Part shown: positions 12,401 to 27,400 of the stretch, in pieces
Position numbering within the stretch: the stretch's first letter is position 1
How the letters are laid out: every line of letters begins with the position of its first letter
Origin: Varanus komodoensis
Taxonomy: Eukaryota; Chordata; Lepidosauria; Squamata; Varanidae
Length of the DNA stretch: 64,000 nucleotides
Direction: 5' to 3'
Assembly: GCF_004798865.1 (NCBI RefSeq)
Contig: NW_025336259.1
Span: 682,001 to 746,000, forward strand
Translations under genes and position numbers: made by a program
The notes under the pieces: generated by a model
The model's input: the letters and a program-made list of their open reading frames with translations, nothing else
What the model was told of the DNA's origin: nothing
Databases searched by the model: none

Positions 12401-15400
12401 GGTCGGGCTGGGAGGGGCCGACGGAGGCCGGCCCTGGGAAGCGGGGGGCCCCCTCGTCCGGCGGTACCGGGCGTCAGGGACCCAGAGCGGGCTCGGAGAC
12501 GAGGTGCCGCGGCGAGAACCGTCTGGCCGGGTCAGCTCCTCAGACTTCCCTTCCCCTCTCGCCCAAGATAGTTCCCGAGCGGGCACGGCGGGGGATGCAC
12601 AGCCTCCACACCTGAAGGTGCCCTCACCCTTGTCGAATCAGCGGCAGCGACCACCATTTACATTTCTCAGGATGCCCTGGGGCATTGTGATGACGGGGCA
12701 TGATGGGAAAACGGAACCGCAGCTGCCCCAAAATGGAATTGAAGCAGGGGCCAGGGGCCCGAGGGCACCGAAGAGACTTGGGTTTTGCCAGAATCCTTCC
12801 TAAAAGCATCGATCTGTTCGTTAATTATGTTTTCATAGCACTCAATAGCTGAAGCTCTCAGAAAGCGGCTGCTAAGTGGAACCTGGTCCAGCTTTCTGGA
12901 AAAGCCCCAGATGTTTCTGTTGGAGGATGCGGACACGGAGCGTGGATCGGTTCGTGCAGCCGCAGCCAAACGGGATCCTTGCCCCCGAGCAGCTAGCAGG
13001 GAGAGAACAGCCAGCTGGCCAGGGAGGTAATTGGTACCCCTTGCGAGGGGGAGCGGGCCCCTAAAGAGGTGAGGCTCCTCCTGAGGAAGCCCTCCCTGGG
13101 CCTGGAAGAGCCACATCATTTCAGGCCAATGCCAAATTCCCCCCGCCTGGGCAAGCTCGATGAGCAGGGGGTGGCCAACCACTCTGGCCATGCTTGGATG
13201 GAGCAGATAACCCGGGTCCGTTTCAACCGGGGTTCGGGCCTGGTTTGGGCACAGGAGTGGCTTTGGCCACCTTGCACGGAGACCCCTGCCGGGAGCGAGA
13301 CAGGGAGCATGGCCTGGCTCTTGCCCCGGATCTCTCAGAGGTCTCAAAACCACCAACCGTGGAGTCCTTCCGGGGCAGCTGTCTGAGCTGGGAGTGGGGC
13401 GCTGGCACTGCTCCAGCGTGGCCAGCCGGCCGGCCCCGGGAGGGAGTGCTAGGGGAACTGGCCCAGCCCAGTAGATGCACCAGAGCAGGGCTGCTTCATG
13501 AGTTTTTGTCCCCCGTGTCGGCTGCCATCAACATGGAACTGCGGACTGGGATCTTCTGGAGCTCTGGAGAGGGCTAACGCCTCAGGCTGGGCCCAGGAAG
13601 GGGGCCGAGTCCGGAGGGCGAGGGGCTCCATTCGTACCTCCTGCTGCAGTGTGGACGGGTTGAGGACGAGGATCCGATTCTGGCATCCGCACCACAAGCG
13701 CCCCCCCACAGCGGCCATCTTGGTGATGGGGCTGCCCGGAGAGCCCAAGGAGAGGGATTTGGAGTTCTGGGAGTCCCAGAAGCGTCCTGTGTGGAGGGAA
13801 ACGGGGAGGGGGAAACACGGAGTCAGCCTTTCGCTTCTCCCATCAGACATGGAGTGCGCCCACCCTCAGTTGCAGTGCTGAGACCCCGGTGAGGACGGAT
13901 GGGAGCGTGCAGCAGGCTTCGATTTTGCTCCAGATTCACGCTGGATCAACACAGCCCTTCCTCTTGAGGGCTGGAGACCAGGGATGCGCCCCCTGCTGCA
14001 GACACAATCCAGATTAGGTTCTCACAACACAAGTTCCTGGGGAAAGCGCTTGCACCAGATTCAGCTCAGCTCTGAGGGGCTACCTTGGATTTTGAATGGT
14101 TTTCCTTTCCAGCCAGGTGAGGGAAGCAGTCCCCCCTCCCCCCCCCGCAAGTAAAACCTCCGTTACGTCCAAACAATTTACCTGCTTCTCTCTGGTAGGC
14201 AACGAGCTCTCCATTGGCCAGCGATACGAACACCTGGTTGTCAAGGTACCTGTGGGAAAGCAACGGCTCCAGAGCATCAGCCGGAAGCACAGTGAGATGA
14301 GAGGAACTGCAAAGGACTAAAGCGAAACCGGGCCACCTTTGTTCATACTGTTACGATGACACCTCATTTTTCTAAAAATCTTAATATGTAGCTGGGGAGA
14401 GGCAGGCTAAAAGAGGCACTCCCTTTGACCTGAGCAATGGAAACGGACCCATCCAGAGCAGCAAGAACCCCGGAAGCAAGGGCTACCTCCACCTGGATGC
14501 CGGAGATGGAGTAATTTGGAGTACACGTGTCTTTGCCTCCATCGATTTACCTGCAGCTGCTGCAGAGGGGCGGATCCGCACCTGCCCTGAAGTAAATGCA
14601 GCAAGTGCCTCTTTCTACTACTAACCAAGGAGCAAAGTCACCTACAGGCACAGAGGTAGTTTACCTGTATTCAGGCTGCAACCTTTTAACAGAAGGCTAG
14701 GCTTCACAGGACTGAATGCTCCTTGATACAAAAATCCAAGTGCATAATTTCATTTATTTCTTAAAATATATTCTGGTTTGGCTAGTCATACAAGGGGCAG
14801 AGCACCTACAGTCACCATCACTTGCAAATCTCATTGGGCCACCTTTGAACTTTGCATGCATCTTCAACCATATGGACTAGAAACTTGATTTAAAACACAA
14901 CTGAAACCCAGGCAGCTTTCAGGAAGCTGGCGTCTTGGCCTACTGCTACAGTCTGTGTTTGAGTGCACCCCAAGTACAGTAGCATGACACTTACAAAACG
15001 CAAGTCACGGAGGCTGCGTGTTGCATCTTCATGCTATTCTTCCGGTTGCGGATATTGTCTGAGGACTGGTAGACGTGGATGCTGCAACGCAGAAAGAATG
15101 GAGAGGCGTGAGGCGCCGCCTGGTTCAGCGGCCACCAGAGGGGCCGACCTGGCATGCACTACTAGTGAAATGCAGCTTCTTTGGAGCGAGGCCGTTTTGG
15201 TTTTCGGGGTTCAGCGGCTGCTCCTTCCCTCTGCGTGGGAGAATGTCTTGGAACATTCCGTGACCACGCAGCAGCCCAGCTTGAGAGCCTGCTTCGTGCT
15301 TCTGACCTATCAGCTGGGGAGGGGAAAGGAGGCCATTCTCCGAACCAGTGCCAGGGCCTGGTCACCTACCAGCCGTCCTCGGTCCCCAGCCACATGGAGC

Positions 15401-18400
15401 TCTGATAGGCCTCGGGGTCGATGCTCAGCAGGTCTTCCAGGCTGCCCCTGGTGAACGACCCTCGGCTCGACCGCCGCATCGCCCGCCCGTCCATGGGGCT
15501 CTCGCTGTTTCTATTCTGGGCAAAGGTGGGGGCGACGGGAAGGAAGCCCGAAGGGTCCTGCTCTTCCTCGGAGCTGGTGGTCTCAGCTGTCGCATCTTTA
15601 CAGCTCGGCATCTCCTCATCTGCCGGATGAGACAGAAACACGTGACTTCCAGGCAGAGATCTTCTAGGAACTGCATTTATTAGCACAGCAAATATGCATA
15701 AAATATGGACTGAGGTTCACAAGCATTTTTCCAGCTCACGATGGATCTATGTGACATGCACATGGTGGGCATGTCGTGAGTGGAGCCAGCTGGAGCCTGG
15801 GGTCAGACTAGATGGCCTGGGAGACCCCTTCTAACTCTCTCTGTTTCTATGTTACTTCTGAACTCAGAAATTAAAATTAAAGAGATGGCCTCTGCCTGGA
15901 AGCTTATCGTAACTTGTTTTTCAAAACTATTGCAGTTCATCAGAAAGAAGAACCAGCGGGTCCTAAATTGGATCGAGACAGAACTTCCCCTGGAAGCAAA
16001 AATGGCAAAACTGAAGCGGTCACATTTTGGACAATCATGGGAAGCCCAGACTCCCTGATGGAAACCCAGCTCAGGAAAGTCGAACTTGAAAGAAGACAAC
16101 CAAATATGGTCAGTCCCATAAAAAGAAGCCACATCCTTGAATTTACAACTGCTGAGGAGGCCTTCATGGGCAGGACATTTTGGAGAGCTTAAATCCATAG
16201 GGTCACCCTAAGTCAGAGGCGACTTGATGGCATGGGGCAACTGGAAAATTCACCCCATTAATCATGAAATTACTGGGTTAAAATGCCATGCCTTCTACTT
16301 GGACGTAAGCTTTCTTCACCACAGTGAAAGTGAAAATGGGACAATTTCAGGACTGACGGTTCCCACTTCTACCTACCCACCCATTAAGGAGTGCCTGTGT
16401 CCATATCTGCCCCTCCTGCCCCTTGAGATCGGGGGCAGAGGCCCTTCTCCAGGAACCCTCCGTGAAAGGTATTAGGAGGGCGAGTACCCGGAGGAGGGCC
16501 TTCTCTGCGGTGGCGCCCCATCTATGGAATGCGCTCCCCAGAGAGGTCCGCCTGGTGCCGTCGTTATTTGCTTTTCAGTGCCAGGCCAAGACCTTTTTAT
16601 TTAAATGTTATTTTAATTGTTGATGTTATTTATTGATTTTAAAATTTAGCCAGGGTGTCTCCAGTATTTTATGCATTTGTATGGATTCTATTTATTTATG
16701 ATTGGAAGCCGCCCCGAGGCTTATAGGAATGGGGTGGCATAGAAGTTCTCCAAATAAATAAATAATAAAATTAATAAGATTTGGACAAGAGGTCCTTCTA
16801 ATTGAGCCATCCCTCAAGGAGGTGCGAGGGATTGCAAACGGAAGAAGGGTCTTTTCGGTGGCTGCCCCCATTTATGGAATACGTTCCCTGGAAAGATTTG
16901 CAAACATCACTCTCTTTCTTGCACCAGGCAAAAACAGTATATGCTGCCAATACGATATGGTGAACTAAATTTGTAAATTATTTGCTGTTACATGTCATTG
17001 TGGCATCATTTTAAAGAACGCTCATAAAAATGGGACTAAACCAGGAGGTTCTGAGCTTCTTTCATCCCGAGGGCCAACATTTGGGAGAAATATTGTAGGG
17101 AGACAATGGGGAAAAGAGGAAGACAAAAGGGACTGCCCCCCCCCCCCCAAAAAAGAGGGGCAAAAGAAGCAAAGAATTCCTGCATATTTTAGCTTACAGG
17201 TTTTCCTACTAGAAACTGTCTTTGGAGAGGCATTTTGGACTTTTAGAATGGGAAAAATACAGATAATTGGCTAGAGAAACAGGACTTCGTATAGATGTAA
17301 ATATGTTTTTAAGTTATCATAAATAGAAAAAAATGTGGGGGCTGACCCAGCAGGTCTGATGTTTCTGATGATGGGTGTTGTTTTTAGTTTTCTTTTGTTT
17401 TAGGGTTATTTTGAATAAAACTTATTATAAAAAAATAATAGAATGGAAAAAATACTGCACAAAACCCAGGACTTCATCAAAAGATGGGTGACCAGAGAAA
17501 AACGGATGGAGTCCATCTGGGAATTCCTGTGACCCGATGCAAAACCTCTCTATTTCTGACTGGTGCAACTTTCTCATGTTTTATCCATAATCTCAGCTCA
17601 CATTAATCCATTAATTCTTTACTTCTCAATATGAATATTTCAATACATATCTAAATGCCAATTTTCTCTCAGAATATATGTATTGTCTCTAAGAACAGAG
17701 CCCTAATATTCCATGTAAAAAATATTTTTTTTTTTATTACTGTGAGCCAAGTAAGCAAAAGCTGCTATTGAGTTAACTATCTCTGGTCATTTGCAGCTTA
17801 TAAAAATGTGTTTCTTAGGAAGGGAAGGGTAATAGAAGCCTATTTCTGTGTTTAAGCATTTCTTAACAACGTGCTCAAGATGCGGTGAAATTAATCTGTT
17901 AATCCAATTTGCTCCTAAAAGACAGAGAGTTGGGTTTGGAAGATGGTTGGGTCAAAGAAAATTCAGCAACAAAGGGCATGGGTCATGGGGGAGATGGGAT
18001 GACCCTGGCTTTGGGCAAGCTCCTAGTCCTCATTGTGCGCACGCAAAGACTCCCCAAGGGATGGGCCAGGCGTTGCCCAGACAACTCACTTCCAAAGCTG
18101 GAGGAGATGGTGGAGTGGCTGGCCTGGCTCTGAAGGGTGCCGGACGGACTGGGTGAGGACTCCTCATCGGTGTCGTCGCTGTCAAAGGGAACAAGTTCCC
18201 GGTGGGCGCTGTCGACCGGCTCCGAGAGCTCCAGAGAGGACCCAGAAATGGAGATGTGCAGGCACTGCTGCGGCACCGGTTCTTCCAGGGCTGCGTGTGC
18301 AGGCTCCGAGGCCGGGCTGGCCAGGGACACGGGGCGCTCCCTGGGCAGGGCGATGTGCGGGATGCGGGGGAGAGAGAGAAGCATGGTTACGGGGTCTCAT

Positions 18401-21400
18401 CCTGCGCCAAAGCACACACCGGGGCGGCAGGTGCTGCGAAGGCTGCAGAGCAGCGTCCCCATCGGCAGGATCGCGGGGGGACTGAGGAAGGATGCCTCCT
18501 TCCTGGCGTCCGAGCCTTCTGGGATTGGAAGGCCCCGTGAATTGGCTGATCGTGTCGCTCGGCTTCTAACCACAGCGGAGCGAAGGATGCCAACTTGCTG
18601 AAGTGGGATGGGGGACTCACAAAGGGCCCTGACGGAGGCACGAAGCTCTGCCTGACGCTGAATCAGATCTGCAGAGGAAGGCAGGATGCGCTCCAATGGA
18701 GCAAAGCTCAGGGAACCCAGGTTCAATTTGGATGCCAGGAAGCACTTCCTGACAGTGAGGACCCCGAGGGTGTGCAATGGGCTTCCACGGGAGGTGGTTG
18801 AGGCCCCATCGGTGCGGGTGTTCAAGGACAGGCTGGACATGCACATGGTGGGCATGTCGTGAGCGGAGCCAGCTGGAGCCAGGGTCAGACTAAAAAGGGA
18901 CACCGCAGAGTCAGAAAAAGTGCCCCCCAAAAGGCTCGCAGGCTCGGCAGTTGCACTGTGAGGACAGGCCATGACAGCTGGGAAGGCAGGGCCGGGCACG
19001 GGTGGCATTCAGCGCCCCATGGGGCAAGTGAGAGGCAGGCATCTCTCTCCCCCTCCCATAACACGTGGCCCCAAAGGGGTCCTCCTGGAGAGCTGAGGCT
19101 TCCCGCACAGCCAAGCTATGGGGCTCATTCCCACAAGATGCCGCGATGGTCCCCAATCCGGATGGTGTGAAAGGGGGTTCAGCTGATCCTGAGGGCCACG
19201 CGCCACCTCCGGGATCAGAGGCTGCATGCCCACGGGCACCCGTTCTGCGGGGACGCGGGTGGGAGGGCGTGGGGGCTGTGGCGCGGCCCTCCTGCCTGTG
19301 CGCTGGCCCACCTTACCGGAATGCCCTCTTCAGGCCCGGCACCGAGGCGATGCAGAGGATCCGGGCCGAGCACACGGCGATGCAGGCCTCCACGATCGGC
19401 TCCTTCTGGATGCTCAGCAGGCAGACCTGCCCCACGTACCCGTCGCTGTTGCACACCCAGACCTCGTGGGCGTTCTCGGGGTTGCTGTGGCTGGGAGAGG
19501 CGCAGGAGAACTGGCGGGGAGCAAGGCAGACGGCCTCGCGCTTGAATGCCACGCACAGGGGCCGTGCCCACCCCGCGCGACTTCCCAGCTGGGAGGCCCC
19601 GCGCACGGCACGGCGCCACCTTCCCCAGCTTGGCGCCTGCCCCCCAAACCGTCTGCAATCCTCACGCTGCACAGCCTCCTGCGGAAACAGTGGCCAGGGA
19701 GCGAAGGCTGACCATCGGAACTGGATTTCCTCATCTTGCACCTACCTGCATGCCGCTCCTGGTCTTCATGATGGGGATCGCCTTCAGAAACTCCGGATCC
19801 AGGCAATTTTTGTTGGAAGCTGGAGATGGAAGCAAGAAAACGAATGGACGTAATGGTGGCTCTTTGCCACTGGATTGCAATTTGGTTCTCTGTGACCATC
19901 GGATGAGTTGCTTTGGTATCACGGGATGTTTGCAAAAATTTAACTGCCCACACAGGGTGCATAATGACAGCAAAAGAGCCATCTGAGGGGGACTTAAGCC
20001 TTGCCTCTTGTTCACCTACTTTGAATCTCCACCCGTTGAGAATGCACCTCGCTGGAAAAGAAGCACTAGCTGTGCCGGCACCCCAGTGTGTCCAGCCACG
20101 AGGGAGCAGAATCAGACCAGCCCGTGCCTGGGGGTGTTTTAGTTGGGCAGGAATAAGACCAGGAAGAGGACTGCAAATTAAACCTCTCTGTTGGGAGCCA
20201 TCCCTAAAGCCCAATTCTCATACGGCTCAGAAGGGGAGATGCTGCTCCATTTCAAAAACACCCATGGTTCCTGCACATGGAAAATGAGCGCTGGTTGTGG
20301 GGAGGCGCAGAAATGAAATAAAGAATAATAACGATGATAAATAACTGGCATGTCAGGGTTGAGGAATGTAGGCAGGCCTATGCCTTGACATGCTATGTTT
20401 CTATATGCAGGGATTTTAGGCCTCGGCCTGCTATGTTTCCATGTGCAAGGATTTTAGGCCTCGGCCTGCTATGTTTCCATGTGCAGGGATTTTAGGGGGA
20501 GTGGCAGGTACATCCAACCCTGTCCTCACTCCTTGGTCTGGGAAGCACTTGTCAACTGGAGCCCCCCCCCCCCCACGCCATCTGGACCTCCTGAAAGGAC
20601 AGGGTGGGGACCACTCACCCTGTGACGCTGAGCTTTGGAAGTTTTATCCGATCTGGGCCTTGCGCCGCGTGGCAAAGCCCATGTGTGTGATCGCTCGGAG
20701 ACCACGAAGAAGAACAAGGGGTGTTACCTAATTTCTTCTTTGTGTCCTCAAAGGCTTGCTCAAAGCTATGGCGCGCATCCGGATTGGGGAACTCAAAGAT
20801 GTACGACTCGGTGCCGTCGGCCTTGGTGGCGGTCAGCTCCATCTTGTTGGGCGGAAAGGACATGGAGAATGACAGCGACTGCTTCTCGGCCAGCTCGCGG
20901 TGGATGGAGGCCATGAGGTCCTTGATGACATCGTCCAGGTTCTGAGGCACGCAGAGAGGCACGGGCGTTAGGGGGGGGGGCGCCCCACGCTTTAGGGAGG
21001 ATGGGCGCGTCATCAGAGAAACAGGGCCCTGACTCCCCACATTTCTCCAGCTGATTGATGGGGACGCTGCTGGGACGTGGCAAGGGCCTCGCATGATCCT
21101 GCCTGGATCGCGTAAGAGGGGAATTTTGCTTCTCCTGCCACGGTGGGATTGAGATCCGGCAACTCTGAAGTCACTATGACGGCCAAGGAGTAAGCCCATG
21201 TGTCTTACTGCTGAGCCAATTTTAAACATGGCTTCAAATTGCTGCCATGGCTGCTGGTTGTCATATTACAAGTTTCATAGCATTCTATGATTCTATTGTT
21301 CATACTGTCTTTATGGGTATTTTCTGTGTCGTATTTGTGATTTTAATCATTGTAAACTGTCCAGGGAGCCAGAGAGTCCAGGGCAGTATACAAACGGAAT

Positions 21401-24400
21401 AAATAAATAAGAAAATAAATAAAAGGAATAAGGCGTAACAGGGCAGGAGAAATGGTGTTTGCCAGCCATTTTTTGGGATGGGCATTTCTGGTCCTTGTTT
21501 CCCAGGAGGGACAGTCCAGGCCTTGCTACTCGAAGGACCCTATCGCTCATCGGAACCCGACTGGGCCTGGGGCTCTGGGGTCAGGGCCACCTTTAATGGG
21601 GATGTTGCCAAAACGCCACATTGGTCAGTTTATGGGACAGGACGAGTGGGCTGGTCATGAACTGCGACTCCGACAAACCTACTCTTGTTAATTAATCATT
21701 CATCTTCTCTGTATCAGTGTAATTTGCATGGCGAAACCTTGGTGGTTTTGCACATGTTCAGAGGTCCGATACAGCGGCCCTCCACTTCCTAAAGGAACCG
21801 AGGAGGCCCCGTTTGACACGATCGGGCCTCCTGGCCCCGGACGCCAACTCTTCTTCTGCTGGAGCTGCGCCACAGTTATGCTGCCTTGTGGCTCAAGCAC
21901 AGGCAGCAAAGCGCATGTGAGAATCAGAGAAGGACACTCTGCAACGCACAGAATCTTCCCCAGATTCCCTCCGGCCACACACGCGTGCACAGATTCAGAG
22001 AGCGGTTTGCCTTCTCAAAATAACAGGACTTCTGTCAGTTACTTGGCATGATTACGCTTTCAGATGGGGCGATGTTTTGTATCAGCGATCTGCAGCAGCT
22101 CTCTGATCGCAGGGTTCCGAGGCGGTGGCTCCCTAGCAGCGGAATTCTCTCCTCCGTGGGAACCAACAGGAACCTTCTCTTGGTGCATTTAGATAGCTGC
22201 TGAGTTTCCAAAACACCCTACGTGCCGTTTTAGGGTTGATTTTTTGCACCGTTACTTAGATAAAGGCCCTTGGCTAGTTTTCAAGCGGCTGTATTTTTCC
22301 TGGGCACCTGGATCTCCCCGCCCCTCCGAGGGGACCACGTTCACCTGATGAGGAAAGCTGAGGGCCTCCGAAAGCTTGCTGACTTGTCCGAGGGTGCTGA
22401 GGTCTTCGTCCAAGCGGCAGATGGCCTTCTGGATGCTCTCGCGGTTGGTGGACTGCGATGCCCCTGCAGCCAGGCGGAAATCACACGCTGCATCATACGG
22501 GGCCTGTCAGACCGGGGTGCAGCCACCCTGGCCGACAGCATTTTGCAACGGTTATGGCCTTTGGACTGGCTTTAAGAAGCCTGAACATTTATTACAATTT
22601 AGGGGGTTGAGAAGACAAAGAGAGCAGCTGGGCCAGGTCCCCACCCCAGAAAGTCCATCATACCCGCAGTGCAGATGACGCCCACCCAGGCTCGGTTCTG
22701 GAGCTCCCAGCTGCCAGGCTGGAGTCGGGACAACTGGGTTTGAGTGGGTTCCGAAGGGGGATGCAAACTCCTCGTTTCCTTCTAAGGGCCCCCCACTCCC
22801 GCCCGGCCACCGTGAGCCACGTGGCACGACCACAAACCTTTCACGATGTCCACGTCTTCCAGGGGCAATTTCCAGAGCAGCTTGTACTTGCTGGCCGTGT
22901 CGATCACGCTGGCGGCCGTATAGCTGGAAGGCAAATCGGGCGCCTGAGAGCCGAGGCATCTTGCACGGCAAGTCTCAACACAGCCACTAGGTGGCCCTGT
23001 TGGCATAGTTTACAAGGGGCCTCTAGCTTTCAACTGGCCCCCAAAAGTCACTCGCTTTCTCAGCTTTTTGGGGTTCATATTCTCTTGCAAGCAAGCTTGT
23101 CTCATGTTTTCGTTCTTCCCTCTGGAAGACATGCATTTCTTGCAGGTTCGGCTTGCTTTTGGGGCTGGCCCTTTGTTGGGCTGGATTTTGGGGTTCGGGG
23201 GTCCTCTCTTCTGCCAGCTGCAGCTGGAATGCCAGCTGGAATGCGCTCCCCAGAGAGGTTCACCTGGCGCTGACTTTAAACTCTTTCAGCGCCCAGTAAA
23301 AACCTTTTCATTTCTGTTTTTATTTAGCCATCATTTTAAGGACTAAGGATTTTAGATGCTTTTGATATTAGTTGCGTTTTCTTTTTGTGTTGCTGAATTA
23401 CAAATGCTATTTATTTATTCATTTGTTATTTATGGTGATTATTACTGCTGATTGTAATTTTATTATTATTATTACTGTTTTAATTATTGTAAGCTGTCCT
23501 GAGACATTTTACCGGGAAGGACTGGGTAAAAATGTTTTAAATAAAAAATAAATAAAAATGCTGCCTGGAGGGTGAGCACGGCATTGCTGGCCAGGGGATT
23601 GCAAGACCACTCCCTTGCCGGGCCATCTTTAAGCAGAGGTGCCTGGGACATAAGTGGTCGCCCGATTCCTTCGAAGCCTGCACCCGAGGCATGGGTTCAA
23701 GCCATCACGGCCCTGTGGCGGGATCTGCTTGCACAAATCCCCGTTGGGGAAGCGAGTCAACAGGGGCAACGCACAACCCTACACACCCACTGAGCTCACA
23801 AGTCCAGGGCCTTCCCAGGGAGGGAGGTTGCGGCTCCGCTCTCGGGGAAATGCACATGGCTGAGCGGTCAAAGCGTAGGGATACAAATCGGCCCCAACTG
23901 GGTGTCCAAGCAGGAGGTCGCCCTCGCCCGGCTCTCGTCCCGCACCCCACTGCCCGTGGGCTCGTGCCCAGGAGGTTGGTTTTGGGGTGGTTCACTTACA
24001 GGCTCATGGAGCTGCGCCGTAGGGAACCTGACTTGCGCTTCAGAGTGGTGCAAACCAGCAGGTCTGTGAAGAGGAAAAGGGAGCGGTCCTTCTTGCCCCC
24101 GGCAACCTTCTGCAACGAGACACGGACACCGTCAGCTGGGAGCGATCCAGATCCGGTGGCAGGGGAGCTTTTCTTCCAAGCAGCTCCCCTGCCCCATCAG
24201 AATGGGGAGCACCTCGCTTTTACGGGGAGAGAATAAGGTTCTCCGTAGCTGCAAGAGGCCAGGGGTTAAGGATAGCATGCCGCGAGCCCTCCTCTGTGAC
24301 CGTGCCGGAAACCTGTGCACCTGGGAAGGGACAAGGACCTGAGCTGGGTTTTCCTGCAACTTCATTAAGAAAGCTGTCCTTCTCGGCCAGGGCTGCAGAA

Positions 24401-27400
24401 GCACCAGCGCTTGGGCCGAATCCAGCCACGATCTGTTCTGCAGAACGCCCAACAGGGCTGGTCCATGCAGCCTGGCCCCTTGCAGAGATCCCCCCCGGAG
24501 GGAATTCTTCTAGTTATCGCCTTCCTGGCACTGGCTGAGTCACCTTCGGGGGGGGGGGTAGGAACCCCGAGGGCCCCAGGCACGGTGCGAAGCCCTCTGG
24601 GGGGGCAGGGAGAGGGACGGCCTTGCCCAGCGGAGAGGAGAGAAACCCCAGCGGACCGCTCAGGGCTGCTTTCCAGCCCTATCGTTTGGCTCAGGGCTTC
24701 CCAGCAGCGAAGGGGATGCCACCCGCCATTTTTATTCTCCCACAATGCCCTGGAGTGCCTGACGGGGGGCTGCTTCAGAACATCATCAGGAAACCACAGC
24801 GGCGGCTGCCCACCAGGCACAGGTGGGGACAGTGACCTGGGCAAAGCGTACCGGAGGGCCCCTGACAGCTTCCCTCTGATCTGGAGCTGGCGAAGGGAGC
24901 AAGGGCCGTCAGGACTGTCCCTGTGGCCCTGGGCTACGGGAGGTACGTGTGAGGCAGGCAAAATGGAAACAGACCCAGTTCGAGGGGCCGAAAGCAGCTG
25001 AGCAGGATGAGGCGGCTCTGCGACTCAACACGCAGGGCCTGCCTTTCCGTGCCCACAGCAACGGGGTGGCACCTTTCCGAGGGAGCATCCGCTCCGCACG
25101 AGACCGCGGCATCGCCCGCTGCTCAGCAAGGAGCAGCAAGGATGCTGAGCACCCGAGGGAAGGCAGCGGGCGAGAGCCCACGCGGCGTGGGGGTGGAAGG
25201 TGGGGCTGGGACGAGGGAGGTGCGGCCGGCTCTCTGCGGGGCCCGCCCCACAGGGCTCTGGTGAGGATAATGGAGAGGGAGAGGGCCAGGGAGCCCAGCT
25301 CGGGGCAGGCTGGGGACCTGCAGCCAGCATCTGGCTGGCCCTTAGAACTGGACCAGCACCGCCCCGCTCCATCTCCTCTCTCGCCCACGCGTGTGCTCAA
25401 GCAACCAGCGCACGGGCCGACCTGCGCCTGGGCCTTGTGCAAGGCGACCCCTCCGCTGCCTGTCCCCTGGGCTGCTTCCCCTCATCGCCTCCTCCACTCA
25501 CCCTTCCCTCAAGGGTCCATCGCTCGGTCCCATACTCTTAAGGCGCCGTGTGGGCCCCCTGCCCCTCCTCCAGCGGCCTGGCCCCTCCACGATCCCTTCC
25601 TTGGACAATGGTGCACCCCCTCTCCTTTCCAACATGCTCAGTGAAGGACTGCACTTGGCCAAACTGCCCTTTCACTCGCCCCAGAGGTGGGATTGTTGAT
25701 GGACATTCTATCGCTTACTTTCCCCTGCAGGATGCCGCAAGTGTGGCGGGTCAGGGCCACTGGCTGCAACGCCTTCCCTGGCCACCAGAGGGCAATAAAG
25801 ACCCGCACTGTACCACAGTTTATCATCATCTTGTTGTGTGACTTGGGTAATAAACCTTGCTGACAACCATGGAGAGTATAACAATGGCGTAATTGCACTT
25901 AATTCTGCTAAAATCCATGTAATTAATAGGGTTACTAAGGAATTGCATGTTTTAAAACGGTGCTTCTGTTCTGTCTTTTCAAATGTGGCTTCCAATTAGC
26001 AGGCCTTTACTCCTTCCTGTCACAGCACAGAGCGGAGGGGCTTGTAACACACGGCGGGCGGTCCTCCATTTTGCACGTTCTGCATCTGGGCATTTCGCGT
26101 GCTGGCGCAACTCCACAACCTGGAGAGCTGGATGCCTGCCCAGCGTTTAGCTCTTAAGGCGACCCAGGACAGGAGGGAGGGAGGGAGGGAGCGCCGGCCA
26201 AGCCCAAATCCAGCATGCGCTTTGTGGTCCCCTGCTCCCAGGTTGCCATGGAAATGCCTGGCAGCGAGATGCGGCTGAGGGATTTTGATTTGCCGCCTCC
26301 TCTTAAGAGCCCTAGGATGCTTTGAGGGCACGTGGACAAGACGTTCGTCCACTGAGGGCGGGGTGGGGTGGGGGGACTGCTTGGCTGATGCCGTTGGAAC
26401 TGCCCAAAGAGATGATGATGATGGTGATGAACCTCTAAACATGATCAGGAGAGGGACCAAGACGTCTAATCAACACACGCAAGCGGCCATGCAAGGCCCA
26501 GGGCTGTGTGAACACGCTGATTGTCTGGGAAATCCAAGGAACCACGGGATGCAGAATTTAGGGTGCAGAGAATCTCAGCTATCATTTTGCTAAAAATCTC
26601 ATTTTTAGCTTTTCTTACTGCAACAAGGGGCTGAAATCTCAAACAGGGCTTAAGGAAACTTCCAGGGGTTGGGAGGCAGGGTTTCAGTGTTCCAGGATGG
26701 AAAAAGTGTGCACACTCATTAAAAGGAAGAATAAATTATGTTAAGGAAGAGGAATCATGCACAATCGCTCCATTTGCATAATGGGCAAAGATTACAGAAT
26801 TCAGCTTTGCTCAGGCACACCAACAGATAATTTCTTTGCTTCTTTTCTTCAACTGCAGATCCCAGAATGCTTCCGGAAGAAGCTTTGATTTGCAAAAAGG
26901 GCAATTTCCCAAATTTGAAGAAAACTGGAAACTGCTCCTTGCTGCAAACCATGAGGAGAAGCATTGGATCTCCTTGTTCATGTATGTGGGGGGGGAGGGG
27001 AGGGGAGGGGAGGGGAGGGGAGCGCAGAAATCTGCTATCAAACCAACACCGCTGCCTCTCTTCCTTCTGGTTCTTATGGTCAGCAGGAACACCAAAGTGC
27101 TAGAAGAGGGGTGCTGGTCAGGAGGGGGGGGCAGCTCCAGGCCTGCACCCCCCCCTCACCAGGTGGTCCCTTCATCCTCCCTTCAACAGCCTTCACGACA
27201 GTTAATGCTTCTCATCTCAACCAGAACATAAAACCCTGAGTTTGAAATTGGTTAGGAAAGTTTAGTGGGGAATGCCAGCTTTGGTCTAAACGTGGTTAAT
27301 GTTGGCACAAGCGGAAGTGGTAACCATGGTTAATGTTGGCACAACTGGAAGTGGTAACCATGGGTGGAGGACAGGAAAGATGCACTGGAGAGGCACTGGA

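Noticed and set aside
16423-16623. 66-codon open frame
   Set aside because: L2-type LINE remnant.
24949-25644. 231-codon plus-strand frame
   Set aside because: GC-rich intron with open frames on both strands and no recognisable domain.
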